64,000 bases of DNA, from assembly GCA_022600345.1 (NCBI GenBank), contig JAHZKP010000002.1, positions 1 to 64,000 on the forward strand, read 5' to 3'. Origin of the DNA: Alphaproteobacteria bacterium (lineage in GTDB: Bacteria; Pseudomonadota; Alphaproteobacteria; Rhizobiales; Hyphomicrobiaceae). The translations under genes were made by a program, and so were the position numbers. Of this stretch, positions 51,589-61,280 are shown in pieces. The notes beneath the pieces are model-generated. The model saw only the letters and a list, made by a program, of their open reading frames with translations, was not told the DNA's origin and did no database searches. Each line of letters begins with the position of its first letter. Position 1 is the first letter of the stretch.

Positions 51589-51931
51589 GTCCTTATTTCA
51601 ACGACCTGTTTTCGACGGTCTGATTTCAATGTCCTGGCCAACGACAGCTGGACACCGGCCCGGACGTTGACGCGGACCGTGGCCCGGACCGTGGCCCGGA
51701 CCGTGGCCCGGACCGTGGCCCGGACCGTGGCCCGGACCGTGGCCCGGACCGTGGCATGGACGCGACCGGCAACCTTGTGTCGTTTGTGTCATGACGGTCA
51801 ATTACTTCGGCATCCCAACAAACGCGCCATTGTTTTCGATCAAGGGCGAGGCCGCTTGAACCAGTCATTATAGCCATCCAGGTTTTAAGGCTCCTCGCAG
51901 CGATTCATGCAGACAACCAAGAGGCAAATCA
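51589..51931. other. Gap with a 12-bp minisatellite upstream of the DUF294 gene
   Basis: No gene is supported here. Both strands stay open through the repeat only because the 12-bp unit contains no stop. The first copy starts 83 bases after the terminator and the last ends about 175 bases before the DUF294 gene. Confidence 0.6.
51673..51756. repeat. 12-bp tandem repeat, seven copies
   Basis: CGGACCGTGGCC is repeated six times perfectly, plus a seventh copy ending in A. The minus strand would read Gly-His-Gly-Pro and the plus strand Thr-Val-Ala-Arg, but no start with a ribosome site supports either. Length variation between strains is expected. Confidence 0.95.
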
Positions 51932-53794
51932 GTGCAACCGACCAAGGCTGAAACCCTAGAAACTCTTCGCGCTGCGACTGGTTTTTTGGAACTGACCGAA
52001 ATCGAACGCGATGGCCTGGCCGAGACCGTCATGGGTGAGGCTCACACGGCCGGCGCGACCGTGGTCGAACTGGGGCGGCAGTTGGATTGCCTGTATATTG
52101 TCCACGGCGGTTCACTCGAAATTCGCTCAGCCACCGGCAAGATCTTCGCGCGGATAAAGCGCGGCGAGGTTTTCGGCGTGCGGGTCATGCGTTCAAATCG
52201 CCATTCAAACTATCGCGTTGTCGCAACCCAGGACGCAGTTGTTCTGAAATTGGCGCGCCAAGACTACGAGGCGCTTGTCGAGGTTCACCCAAATTTCGAC
52301 AGCTTCTTTGAACGCGTCGGTTTTGAGCGCGGGCAGGGCTCGGGCGCCGAAACGCTTCCCTCCCGCGATGCTGCAATCGACCTTATGACGACTGCGGCAC
52401 GCGACCTTATGACCGCCGGCATCATCACCGCGCCTCCCGCGACAACCGTGCTCGAAGCCGCCCGCATGATGAGTGCCCACAACGTCTCCTGCCTGCCAAT
52501 CGTCGAAGGTGGCAAGGTCGTGGGCATGCTCACCGATACCGACCTTCGCAATCGTATCCTCGCCAAGGCGGCCCCCACATCCGGGCCCGTGAGCGAAATA
52601 ATGAGCACAACGATTTCAACGCTTGAATGCGACGCACTGGCCTTCGACGCGTTGGTCCTGATGATGAAAAACGACATCTCGCATCTGCCATTGACAGAAT
52701 CGGGGCGCTTGATCGGCATCCTCACGCACACCAATCTGGTCCGTGCACAATCGCGTTCGGCAGTCTACATGATCGGCGAAATTCACCGGCTGGAGAAGGT
52801 CGCCGAAATGGCCAAGGTCGTCCGGCAAATTCCCGAACTCCTGGTGTCCCTGGTTGAAAGTGGCGCTTCCGCCCACAAAATCGGCCGTATCATCACCTCG
52901 ATTGCCGACGCCCTCACCCATCGCCTGATCGCGCTTGCCGAAGACAAGTTGGGAGAAGCCCCGGTTCCCTACGTCTGGGCCGCCTGTGGCTCGCAAGGGC
53001 GCCAGGAACAAACCGGCATCTCCGACCAGGACAACTGCCTGATCATCGACGACAGCTACGACGAGGCCAGCAACGGCGCCTACTTCACCGAATTCGCCAA
53101 ATTCGTCAGCGATGGCCTGGATGAGTGCGGTTATTTTTATTGCCCCGGCGATATGATGGCCACCAACCCCGAATGGCGCCAGCCGCTTTCGGTGTGGAAC
53201 AAGTACTTCGCCGACTGGGTTGAGCGCCCCGGCCCAAAGGCCCAGATGCTGGCCAGCGTCATGTTCGATTTGCGCCCGATACACGGCAAAATCGAGCTGT
53301 TTGAAAAGCTGCAGGAGCAAAACCTCGACCGCGCCCGCAAGAACTCGATCTTCATCGCCCACCTGCTGAGCAACGCGCTAACCCACACGCCCCCACTGGG
53401 CTTTTTCGGCACCCTGTCCCTTGAAGGCGGCGAACACCGCGGCACCATAAACCTGAAGCAGAACGGCGTCGTCCCCGTCGTCGATGTCGCGCGCGTCTAC
53501 GCCCTGGAAGCATCGATTTCCGAGGTCAACACCCATAAGCGCCTGGAACTGGGCCGGTCGGCAAATGTCATGAGCGAATCGGGCGCAGCCGACCTCCTGG
53601 CCGCATTCGAGTTCATTGCCATAACCCGCCTGCGCCACCAGTCGCGCCAGATCCGGGCTGGCGAAAAGCCTGATAACTTCATGATGCCAGATGAGATTTC
53701 TCATCTCGAGCGCGATCAGCTAAAGAAGGCGTTCCAGGTCGTCAAAACGATCCAGTCGGCACTGTCCAATGCGCATCAGATCGGTGCGCGCTGA
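51932..53794 (+). CDS. cNMP-binding/CBS/DUF294 nucleotidyltransferase-like protein
   Basis: A 620-residue cytoplasmic protein. An N-terminal cyclic-nucleotide-binding-like domain (about 10-130) precedes two CBS motifs (about 150-280). A DUF294 GlnD-like nucleotidyltransferase domain follows, with WAACGSQGRQEQTGISDQDN (about 348-372, keeping the GS and DxD-type residues), and a substrate-binding helical domain ends the protein. It is a regular partner of VC2705-type symporters, with no known activity. The start is a GTG at 51932 with AAGAGG 8 bases upstream. It may sense nucleotides and modify a protein or nucleotide target, by analogy with GlnD. Confidence 0.9.
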   Translation: MQPTKAETLETLRAATGFLELTEIERDGLAETVMGEAHTAGATVVELGRQLDCLYIVHGGSLEIRSATGKIFARIKRGEVFGVRVMRSNRHSNYRVVATQDAVVLKLARQDYEALVEVHPNFDSFFERVGFERGQGSGAETLPSRDAAIDLMTTAARDLMTAGIITAPPATTVLEAARMMSAHNVSCLPIVEGGKVVGMLTDTDLRNRILAKAAPTSGPVSEIMSTTISTLECDALAFDALVLMMKNDISHLPLTESGRLIGILTHTNLVRAQSRSAVYMIGEIHRLEKVAEMAKVVRQIPELLVSLVESGASAHKIGRIITSIADALTHRLIALAEDKLGEAPVPYVWAACGSQGRQEQTGISDQDNCLIIDDSYDEASNGAYFTEFAKFVSDGLDECGYFYCPGDMMATNPEWRQPLSVWNKYFADWVERPGPKAQMLASVMFDLRPIHGKIELFEKLQEQNLDRARKNSIFIAHLLSNALTHTPPLGFFGTLSLEGGEHRGTINLKQNGVVPVVDVARVYALEASISEVNTHKRLELGRSANVMSESGAADLLAAFEFIAITRLRHQSRQIRAGEKPDNFMMPDEISHLERDQLKKAFQVVKTIQSALSNAHQIGAR

Positions 53795-53827
53795 CTGTAA
53801 CGCTAACTCGATAGGAACTGCGCGCGC

Positions 53828-54370
53828 ATGTTCATCCATCTGTTGACGACGTTTGCCATGGGGGCAATCGGAGCCTTAATCGTTTACGTCGTCGCTCGCA
53901 CGATTGGCACCAAGGCCCCCGGCGTCGCCTACCCTGTGGCGATTGCCGTCGGCATGCTGTCTTATTCGATCTATGACGAATACAGTTGGCTTGATCGAGC
54001 CGCCAGCGCCATGCCCACACGCTTCACATTGGTGCGCACCTACGCCACCAGTATGCCCTATCAGCCTTGGACCTACCTCATACCCCGCACCTACAAGTTC
54101 GACGCCCTTGACCTGCGATCGCCGCGTTCAAATCCGGCAGCGCCCAAAATGCTCTTGGTTCAGTTGCTGCGCGTCACCCGCAATACGTCCTCCACTACGA
54201 TCAATGCGATCGTCGACTGTGCCAAGAATCGCTTCACTGAAGTCAATGCCAAGACCAAGTTTGCCGAGACCGGGCTGCCCATCAATGCAACCTGGGATCG
54301 ATTGTGCGAGCATAAGGCGTTGAGTGATGCGGTGTGCGGTGAAACGAAGACCCGAGCCAAAGTTGAATAA
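53828..54370 (+). CDS. Two-helix membrane protein of unknown function
   Basis: A 180-residue protein with two N-terminal helices (about 7-25 and 34-50) and a soluble C-terminal part with TRNTSSTTINAIVDCAKNRFTEV. It is transcribed with the DUF294 gene, 33 bases apart. I do not recognise a family; similar proteins seem to travel with DUF294 genes in alphaproteobacteria. AGGAACTG precedes the ATG at 53828. Confidence 0.75.
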   Translation: MFIHLLTTFAMGAIGALIVYVVARTIGTKAPGVAYPVAIAVGMLSYSIYDEYSWLDRAASAMPTRFTLVRTYATSMPYQPWTYLIPRTYKFDALDLRSPRSNPAAPKMLLVQLLRVTRNTSSTTINAIVDCAKNRFTEVNAKTKFAETGLPINATWDRLCEHKALSDAVCGETKTRAKVE

Positions 54371-54565
54371 GTAGCGAAATTCATTCAGTAAAAACAAAGA
54401 CTGGGCCGCCTCGTCAGTAGAGGGACCCAGCCTTCGACACCCCCCGGTTTAACCCGGTAAAGCGAAATCAACAATTCGCAGCCGTTTCAGCGCCAACCAT
54501 CGGCCCATCGGACCAGCAGCCAGCCGACACCCCCAGCCAGCCGACAACCCAACAGCCAACTAACC

Positions 54566-55144
54566 TTAGTATGTCGTGAACTTCTTCCAGGTCACCGTGA
54601 CCTTGGTGCCGACCCGCACGCGATTGTAAAGATGAGCGACATCTTCGTTATACATCCGAATGCAACCCTTCGAGACCGCCGACCCGATTGTCCAAGGTGC
54701 ATCGGTGCCATGAATCCGGTAGAGGCTGGAGCCCAGATAGAGCGCCCGCTTACCCAACGGATTAAGCGGGTGGCCGCCTGGAACGTGGGCTGGAAGCTTC
54801 GGATTTTCGCGGCGCATTGAAGGCGTCGGTGTCCAGCCTGGATTGACCCGCTTGCGCGACACCCGCGTCACGCCTGACCAGCGGCTCTGAGCCCGCGGAA
54901 CCGCGATCGGATAGCTGGTTGCCTCGCCACGGCTATGAATATGGTAGAGCTTACGGTCGCCGAAGCTGACGATGATCTGGCCTGGTTTGTATCTAGGTGA
55001 GAACGCCACGCTCGACTGGGATCCACCCGACCACAAAAAACTGAATAGATCCTGGGCGGAGGCCTGACTTGAGCTGAAGCTTGTCACCGCGATCGATAGA
55101 ACTGCGACAAGAGCGGCGGCACGCGAACCATAAAGTAGCGACAT
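54566..55144 (-). CDS. L,D-transpeptidase (YkuD family)
   Basis: A periplasmic enzyme of 192 residues that forms 3-3 cross-links in peptidoglycan or attaches proteins to it. The signal peptide ends near residue 30 (SSSQASA). The catalytic triad region has His145 (IHGTDAPW) and SKGCIRM with the nucleophile Cys161. The start at 55144, preceded by AGGAAA, is favoured over the longer frame to 55264, which has no signal character. It stands alone on the minus strand. Confidence 0.93.
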   Translation of the reverse strand: MSLLYGSRAAALVAVLSIAVTSFSSSQASAQDLFSFLWSGGSQSSVAFSPRYKPGQIIVSFGDRKLYHIHSRGEATSYPIAVPRAQSRWSGVTRVSRKRVNPGWTPTPSMRRENPKLPAHVPGGHPLNPLGKRALYLGSSLYRIHGTDAPWTIGSAVSKGCIRMYNEDVAHLYNRVRVGTKVTVTWKKFTTY

Positions 55145-55514
55145 GTCTGAGATTTCCTGTGTTCTCTCCAGCGAGCCCAGGTTCAAATACCGCAGCCCGG
55201 TCCGATAGGCAGACCCGATTGCAGTTTGAATGCCGGTCACGCGAGCACGATTAGGGCTTGTCATCGGGACCGTGGCTCAAAAGCTGCTTGCACCTGCACC
55301 AGACTGCAACGGGCTGGCTTCGGGAACAAGACCGCGCAGGCGGCTGTCGCGATCACAAACTCGATAAATAGAACTTCTGTTTTTCGCCTGTCGCAATGAA
55401 GCAACACCGATGGCTTCATTCTTGGATGATTCGCTTAATGCGGTCTGAACCCCGGCGATTTGAATGGCCGGCAGCCATTGTGTGTAAGCCGACTATTCCG
55501 TCGGCAACGCCTGT
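55145..55514. other. Gap upstream of the L,D-transpeptidase
   Basis: About 370 bases with no supported gene or RNA. The AT-rich part at 55360-55385 may carry the transpeptidase promoter on the minus strand; I could not define it. Confidence 0.4.
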
Positions 55515-56750
55515 TCACGCTGAGATGCGCGCGCGCCGTCCGGGCTGCGTGGACTCCCGATCGCTTGAATCGGCCTGCCTGCTTGAGGCCGGCCGCTGAC
55601 CGGGTTTCGACCAGGGCGCCGATTTGAACCATCCAATAAGATAGGCAACACAGATCAGCGCCACACAGCCGGCGACGTTGACAACCAGATAGCTGAGAAA
55701 CGATCGACCGATCAGATTGAGCGCCACACCGCCCAGCATTGAAAACAGAATGCCGGCTGCAAACACCGACAACGACTGCTGCCCCGTTTTGGTGATAACG
55801 CCGATCAGGGGTTTGCCCAGCGCTCCGCCAAGCTTTTGAAGATTGACTCCCCCCGGTCCCGCCAAAACGTAAGCGACGTAGGCAACCAACAAGAAATGCG
55901 CAAACCGTAGCGGGGCCTGCGTTGTCTTATCGATGACCGGCAGCAGGGCTTCCCGGATCTCACCGAACAGGGGAACGCTGGCGGCAATGTCGGTGTTGGC
56001 AATCGGCACCATCAACACCAAAAGCCCCACCGCAATGGCGAACAGATCCCGTCGCATCGGCGGCGGCGGCAGCCATCCGCGCACAAGCGCAAAGCCTGTG
56101 AAAAACACCAGCTGCCAGGCAAACGGGTTGAAGAACCACGGCCTCTCGCTCCACGGCTCAGCCGACATTGTCATTAGCCCCGCATTGGCCACCGCCCATA
56201 GCAGCACCATGAAGGCCAAGGTGGCATAAGGGCTCAACCGCGATAGCGCCATCATCACGGGGATGAGCGTCAGCACGATCAGGTACATCGGCAGGATATC
56301 GAACAGCTCGGGAACGTAGGTCAGCGTCAGCAGCCCGACGAGGCCAGTTCCGGTGTCGACTGAAACGAAATGGTCAAGCTTCAAACCGGCAACGTAGGCA
56401 TTTCCGGTCCCAAGCGCATTATCCACCAGGATCATCGCCGATAGCACGCTGAAGAATATCGCGATGTGAACCCAGTAGACCTGCCAGCACCTGTGCGCAA
56501 TCCGGGCCGTTCCCATTGCCAACCCGCGCTCGTCGAACACGCGTCCGAACGCGAACGCTGATGCAACGCCTGAGCAGAAGACGAAAACTTCGGCTGCATC
56601 CGAGAACCCGAAGCGCGCCGGAATGAAACCATTCCAGGCATTACCGGGCACATGCGCGATATAGATGATGAACAGCGACAGGCCGCGAAAGAAGTCCAGC
56701 CGCACATCGCGCGGCCGCTTCGTCACGGGTTGTCTCAAGTCTTGCGTCAT
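55515..56750 (-). CDS. OpgC-family membrane acyltransferase
   Basis: A 411-residue polytopic protein with about ten helices. It begins RDVRLDFFRGLSLFIIYIAHVPGNAWNGFIPARFGFSDAAEVFVFCSG, the OpgC pattern with the RxDFFRG motif. OpgC proteins add succinyl groups to periplasmic glucans; in alphaproteobacteria the glucan is often cyclic. The Ser/Arg-rich C-terminal tail (about 385-411) is cytoplasmic and variable. It has no glucan synthase neighbour here. Confidence 0.88.
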   Translation of the reverse strand: MTQDLRQPVTKRPRDVRLDFFRGLSLFIIYIAHVPGNAWNGFIPARFGFSDAAEVFVFCSGVASAFAFGRVFDERGLAMGTARIAHRCWQVYWVHIAIFFSVLSAMILVDNALGTGNAYVAGLKLDHFVSVDTGTGLVGLLTLTYVPELFDILPMYLIVLTLIPVMMALSRLSPYATLAFMVLLWAVANAGLMTMSAEPWSERPWFFNPFAWQLVFFTGFALVRGWLPPPPMRRDLFAIAVGLLVLMVPIANTDIAASVPLFGEIREALLPVIDKTTQAPLRFAHFLLVAYVAYVLAGPGGVNLQKLGGALGKPLIGVITKTGQQSLSVFAAGILFSMLGGVALNLIGRSFLSYLVVNVAGCVALICVAYLIGWFKSAPWSKPGQRPASSRQADSSDRESTQPGRRARISA

Positions 56751-57009
56751 ATGCCAGCGCCTCCTCGGACGCTGCGTTCATCGTGATCTTTAACTGTCAC
56801 GCGTGTTAGTTGAGCAGTTAGCCTCAGGGCTCGGTTCTCCAAAATATGGTAGCCGGATCAGTGCGTTCTGCGGATATCCGTCTGGTCGCCGCGAATCTAT
56901 TCATCACCTTACGGCAGAACCGCGGCGGGCAAATGCAACCTTCAGTCACAGGTGCGTCAAATGGAGTGTTGCCCAATTGGGTTCGTGGGGTCGTCGCGGG
57001 CAAGTAAGG

Positions 57010-57861
57010 CTACTCCCGATACAAATCAGGACGCCGGTCGCGGAAAAAGCCCCAGTCGGCGCGGTAGCGCTCAATCTCGCCCAGGTCGAACGAGTGAACG
57101 GCCAGCCCTACTTCGTCGGCTCCCAATTCAGCAACAATCTTCCCGCCGTGATCGCAAATAAACGAGTGGCCATAGAATGCTTGGCGGGTTCCCTCGTTGT
57201 CCTCCAGGCCCGTTCGGTTGGCGGCAATGATGGGAATGGCGTTGGAGACCGCATGGCCCTGCATGGCGCGCTGCCACTGCTTGTGCGTGTCCAACTGGGC
57301 ATCATAAGGCTCCGAGCCGATTGCCGTTGGGTAGAGCAGAACTTCGGCACCCTGCAGCGCCATGGCGCGTGCGCATTCGGGAAACCATTGGTCCCAGCAA
57401 ATGCCGACGCCGATTTTGCCGAATTTGGTTTGCCATGTCTTGAACCCCGTATCGCCGGGGCGGAAATAATACTTCTCCATATACCCCGGCCCGTCGGGAA
57501 TGTGGCTTTTGCGGTAGACGCCCAACACCGACCCGTCCGCATCGGCAACCGCGACCGAGTTGAAATAACTGGGACCGTCTTTTTCGAAAAACGAGATCGG
57601 GATAACGACCCCCAGTTCGCCGGCAAGTGAGCTAAGGGCGCGGACGCACGGATGGTCGTTGACCGCATGAGCCGTCTCAAACCACTTGGGGTCCTGGCGC
57701 GTGCAAAAATAGGTCCCCTGGAACAATTCCGACGGCAGGATCACCTGCGCGCCTTGATCAGCAGCTCTGCGCACCAGCGCTTCGGTCCGGGCGACGTTGT
57801 CTGCCAGATCGTGACCGTAACGCGTCTGTAGTGCCGCCAGCGTGATGGTGCGTTTGCTCAT
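57010..57861 (-). CDS. aguB: N-carbamoylputrescine amidase
   Basis: A nitrilase-superfamily enzyme of 283 residues that splits N-carbamoylputrescine into putrescine, ammonia and CO2. The catalytic triad is Glu45 (SELFQG), Lys118 (YRKSHIPDGPGYMEKYYF) and Cys155 (GICWDQWFPE), all in AguB-specific contexts. The start at 57861 overlaps the aguA stop by four bases (ATGA), so the two pathway enzymes are translationally coupled. GAGTTTTTGACTGGCTCC-type sequence precedes it. Confidence 0.97.
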   Translation of the reverse strand: MSKRTITLAALQTRYGHDLADNVARTEALVRRAADQGAQVILPSELFQGTYFCTRQDPKWFETAHAVNDHPCVRALSSLAGELGVVIPISFFEKDGPSYFNSVAVADADGSVLGVYRKSHIPDGPGYMEKYYFRPGDTGFKTWQTKFGKIGVGICWDQWFPECARAMALQGAEVLLYPTAIGSEPYDAQLDTHKQWQRAMQGHAVSNAIPIIAANRTGLEDNEGTRQAFYGHSFICDHGGKIVAELGADEVGLAVHSFDLGEIERYRADWGFFRDRRPDLYRE

Positions 57862-58886
57862 GAGTTTTTGACTGGCTCCTTTGGCTGCTGCTGGGTGATG
57901 CAGTGAAACGAACCGCCGCCCGCGTTTCCCCATCCAAGCAGCCCTTGAGACGTGACGCCAATGACCCTGCGGTCGGTGAAAACACCTTGCAGCGCGGCCA
58001 GCGCCCTGTCTTGCGATTGTGTCCCATAAACCGGCACAACAACCACGCCGTTGGCAATGACGAAATTCATATGCGAGGCAGGTGAGAGCTCGCCCGCCTC
58101 GTTTATGTACTGCCCCGGTCCTGGAATTCGGATCACCTCCAGCGGCGTGCCGTCCGCATCGCTTGAGCGTTCCAGTGTCCGGGCAATCGCATCGAGCGTT
58201 TTCGCATTCGGGTCGTCAACGCCTGAAGGTGCCTGGCACACCACTTGTGCCGGGCCGACGAAGCGCGCGATATTGTCGATGTGCCCGTCGGTATGGTCGT
58301 TGAGAAGCCCTTCATCGATCCAGATGACCTTGCGGGCATTGAACGCTTCCGCCAGAGCCGCTTCAGCCTGCGCCTTGCTCCAACCATTGCGGTTTGGGTT
58401 GAGCAGCGTCTGACGCGTCGTCAGGATTGTGCCCCGGCCGTCATGGTCGACTGCGCCCCCTTCGAGTACGAAATCGAAACGGCGAACCGGGTTGCCAGCC
58501 TCGCGCGCAATGTCATCGCCCACTGTGGCGTCATCGGGAAGCTCGTACTTGCCTCCCCAACTGTTGGTTTTGAAACGCAACGCAACGACACCCTCAGGGC
58601 TTGCAGCAAAGATCGGCCCGGTATCGCGCAGCCAGATGTCGCCGTACTTGGCCGCGACCAGTTCGGCTGTATCGCCGACAGCGTCCCTGGCAGATGACAG
58701 CGCTTCATCTCCGTTGACCAGCAGGCGGACGAGATTTCCAGGTGAAAGCGCTGCAATCAGCGCGGCAACGTCTTTCCGCGGCGCTTCAAGATCGCCGTTC
58801 CATTCATCTGCGTCGGCAGGCCACGCCGTCCAGATCGCCTCTTGCGGCGACCACTCCGCAGGCACCAACAACGGTTGTTTCGTCAT
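57858..58886 (-). CDS. aguA: Agmatine deiminase
   Basis: This converts agmatine to N-carbamoylputrescine, the step before AguB in putrescine synthesis. The 342-residue protein has PAEWSPQEAIWTAWP, the catalytic Asp/His region GGAVDHDGRGTIL and DGHIDNIARFV, and the terminal GGGSFHCITQQQP with nucleophile Cys329. No arginine decarboxylase is in the window, so the source of agmatine is elsewhere or external. The start at 58886 is chosen over 58904 because it matches the family start. Confidence 0.97.
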   Translation of the reverse strand: MTKQPLLVPAEWSPQEAIWTAWPADADEWNGDLEAPRKDVAALIAALSPGNLVRLLVNGDEALSSARDAVGDTAELVAAKYGDIWLRDTGPIFAASPEGVVALRFKTNSWGGKYELPDDATVGDDIAREAGNPVRRFDFVLEGGAVDHDGRGTILTTRQTLLNPNRNGWSKAQAEAALAEAFNARKVIWIDEGLLNDHTDGHIDNIARFVGPAQVVCQAPSGVDDPNAKTLDAIARTLERSSDADGTPLEVIRIPGPGQYINEAGELSPASHMNFVIANGVVVVPVYGTQSQDRALAALQGVFTDRRVIGVTSQGLLGWGNAGGGSFHCITQQQPKEPVKNS

Positions 58887-59003
58887 CGCTTTTATTGCTT
58901 CCAATCGAACGAAACGGGTCCTCCCGGCTGGCCGTCGGCCCTAGCGACCGGCCCCATCCGCCTGCCCGAGCCTCCGCAATCTACCCGCGCACGTATCCTC
59001 AAG

Positions 59004-61280
59004 CTACCAAGCCGATTCATAGGCGCCGATGACGGCCATGTTGAGGATTTCAGAATCGCTGGAACCCAGCGAACAGATCTGCACCGGTTTCTCCAACCCG
59101 ACCAGGATCGGTCCGATAATCGTCGCCCCGCCCAATTCCCGCAACATCTTGGTCGAGATCGACGCGGCGTGGAAAGCCGGCATCACCAGCACATTGGCGG
59201 TATCAGACAGTCGACAGAATGGGTAAAGCTTCATCAGGTCGGCGTTAAGCGCGACGTCGGCTGCCATGTCGCCATCGTATTCAAAATCAACGCCGCGTTG
59301 ATCCAGAATCTTGACCGCTTCCCGCACATCGTCTGAGCGTTCACCGCGCGGCTGACCGAATGTCGAATAGGCCAACAGCGCCACCCTTGGTTCGAGCCCG
59401 AAGCGCCGCGCCGCCGCAGCAGCCTCTGTTGCAATCGTCGCCAGTTGCTCTGGCGTGGGCATGTTGTGAATGCTGGTATCGGCGATCAAAACGGCCCGCC
59501 CCCGGCACAGCGCCAGGCTGACGCCGATAACAGTCCGCCCTGGCGAGGCATCGAGCACCCGGTGCACGTCGCGGAAGATCCCCGCCCAACTGCGGGTCAC
59601 CCCCGTCACCATCGCGTCCGCATACCCCAACTCCACCATCAGCGCAGCAAACACGTTACGTTCGTTCTCGACAATCCGGTGACAGTCGCGCTTGAGATAT
59701 CCGCGCCGTTGCAGTCTCTGATAGAGGTGCTCGGTAAACTCATCGACATGTTCCGAACGCCGCGTATCGTGGAGTTCGAATTCCGGCTTAAGCGCAATGC
59801 CGAGTTCTTCGAAGGTCTCCTTGACGCGTTCGGCAGTGCCCACCAGCAAAGGCTGTCCGAAGCCTTGCGACAGGTAGGTGTTGGCGGCCCGAATAACCGC
59901 CGGTTCCTCCCCCTCGGCAAAGATAATACGCTTGGGCGAATTGCGAACGTCATCGAACATCGATCGCAGCCAGTCGGAGACCGGGTCGAGCCGGCCTTTC
60001 AGGCGCGCAATATAGGAATCCATATCGGCAAGCGGTTTGCGTGCAACTCCGGTATCCATCGCCGCTTTCGCCACCGCAGGCGGGATCGCGGTAATCAGCC
60101 GTGGATCGAATGGGGCGGGAATAATGTAGTCGGGCCCGAATGTCGGTTGGCGGCCCTGGTAGGCGCGCGCCACCTGGTCGGGCACGTCCTGCCGGGTCAG
60201 TTCGGCAAGCGCCTCGGCTGCCGCCACCTTCATCGCGTCGTTGATCGTTGAGGCCTGCACATCGAGCGCGCCGCGAAAAATAAAGGGAAAGCACAGGACA
60301 TTGTTGACCTGGTTGGGATAGTCCGACCGCCCGGTTGCCATCACGGCATCGGTCCTGACGGCCATCACATCTTCCGGCGAAATCTCCGGCTCCGGGTTGG
60401 CCATCGCGAATATGATCGGCTTGTCGGCCATGCTGGCGACCATCTCGCCGCTGACGATGCCGCCTGCCGACAGGCCTAGGAAGATGTCCGCACCTTTGAT
60501 TGCCTCGGCAAGCGAGCGCATCTTGGTCTTACGCGCAAAGGGCTCCTTGTAGGGGTCCATCAACTCCTTGCGGCCCTTGTAGACGACCCCCTCGATGTCG
60601 GCGATGATGAGGTTTTCTCTCTTCAGCCCCATCGTGATCAGAAGGTTGAGGCAGGCAAGCGCCGCAGCACCGGCTCCGCTGGCCACCATCTTGACTTCGC
60701 CAAGGTCTTTTCCAACCACCTTCAAGGCATTCAGAATGCCGGCTGCAACGACAATTGCCGTTCCGTGCTGGTCGTCGTGAAACACCGGTATGTCGAGCAG
60801 TTCCTTCAGCCGCTCCTCGATGATGAAGCAGTCGGGTGCCTTGATGTCTTCCAGGTTGATGCCGCCGAAGCTTCCCCCCAGGAACTTCACTGAATTGATG
60901 AATTCTTCCGGGTCCTCGGTGTTGACCAGCAAATCGATGCCATCGATGTCGGCAAACCGCTTGAATAGCGCACCTTTGCCCTCCATCACCGGCTTGGAGG
61001 CCAGCGCGCCAAGATTGCCCAGGCCCAGAATTGCGGTCCCATTGGAGACGATGGCAACCAGGTTGCCCTTGTTGGTATAGTCATACGCACAGGCCGGATC
61101 CTCGGCGATGGCCTTCACCGGCACGGCCACCCCTGGCGAGTAGGCAAGCGACAGGTCGCGCTGCGTCGTCAGCGGCTTGGTCGGCATGATCTCAAGCTTG
61201 CCGGGTTTACCCTGCGAGTGGAATTGCAGGGCTTCCTGAGGAGTAAAGCGGGCTTCGGTGAAGCGGCCAGGCTGGGACAT
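59004..61280 (-). CDS. maeB: NADP-dependent malic enzyme with PTA-like domain
   Basis: This oxidatively decarboxylates malate to pyruvate, giving NADPH and a route from C4 acids during growth on acetate or similar carbon sources. The 758-residue protein is the long MaeB type: a malic domain with RDLSLAYSPGVAVPV, HDDQHGTA and GAGAAALACLNLL, then a phosphotransacetylase-like C-terminal half (from about 430) that binds acetyl-CoA for regulation and is not active in known cases. I chose ATG 61280; the frame continues upstream to 61538 without conservation. Its role fits the acetate-uptake genes in this window. Confidence 0.96.
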   Translation of the reverse strand: MSQPGRFTEARFTPQEALQFHSQGKPGKLEIMPTKPLTTQRDLSLAYSPGVAVPVKAIAEDPACAYDYTNKGNLVAIVSNGTAILGLGNLGALASKPVMEGKGALFKRFADIDGIDLLVNTEDPEEFINSVKFLGGSFGGINLEDIKAPDCFIIEERLKELLDIPVFHDDQHGTAIVVAAGILNALKVVGKDLGEVKMVASGAGAAALACLNLLITMGLKRENLIIADIEGVVYKGRKELMDPYKEPFARKTKMRSLAEAIKGADIFLGLSAGGIVSGEMVASMADKPIIFAMANPEPEISPEDVMAVRTDAVMATGRSDYPNQVNNVLCFPFIFRGALDVQASTINDAMKVAAAEALAELTRQDVPDQVARAYQGRQPTFGPDYIIPAPFDPRLITAIPPAVAKAAMDTGVARKPLADMDSYIARLKGRLDPVSDWLRSMFDDVRNSPKRIIFAEGEEPAVIRAANTYLSQGFGQPLLVGTAERVKETFEELGIALKPEFELHDTRRSEHVDEFTEHLYQRLQRRGYLKRDCHRIVENERNVFAALMVELGYADAMVTGVTRSWAGIFRDVHRVLDASPGRTVIGVSLALCRGRAVLIADTSIHNMPTPEQLATIATEAAAAARRFGLEPRVALLAYSTFGQPRGERSDDVREAVKILDQRGVDFEYDGDMAADVALNADLMKLYPFCRLSDTANVLVMPAFHAASISTKMLRELGGATIIGPILVGLEKPVQICSLGSSDSEILNMAVIGAYESAW

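Noticed and set aside
51571..51873. Reading frames through the 12-bp repeat (Gly-His-Gly-Pro or Thr-Val-Ala-Arg proteins)
   Set aside because: Both frames exist only because the repeat has no stop codon; there is no ribosome site and no conserved sequence outside the repeat.
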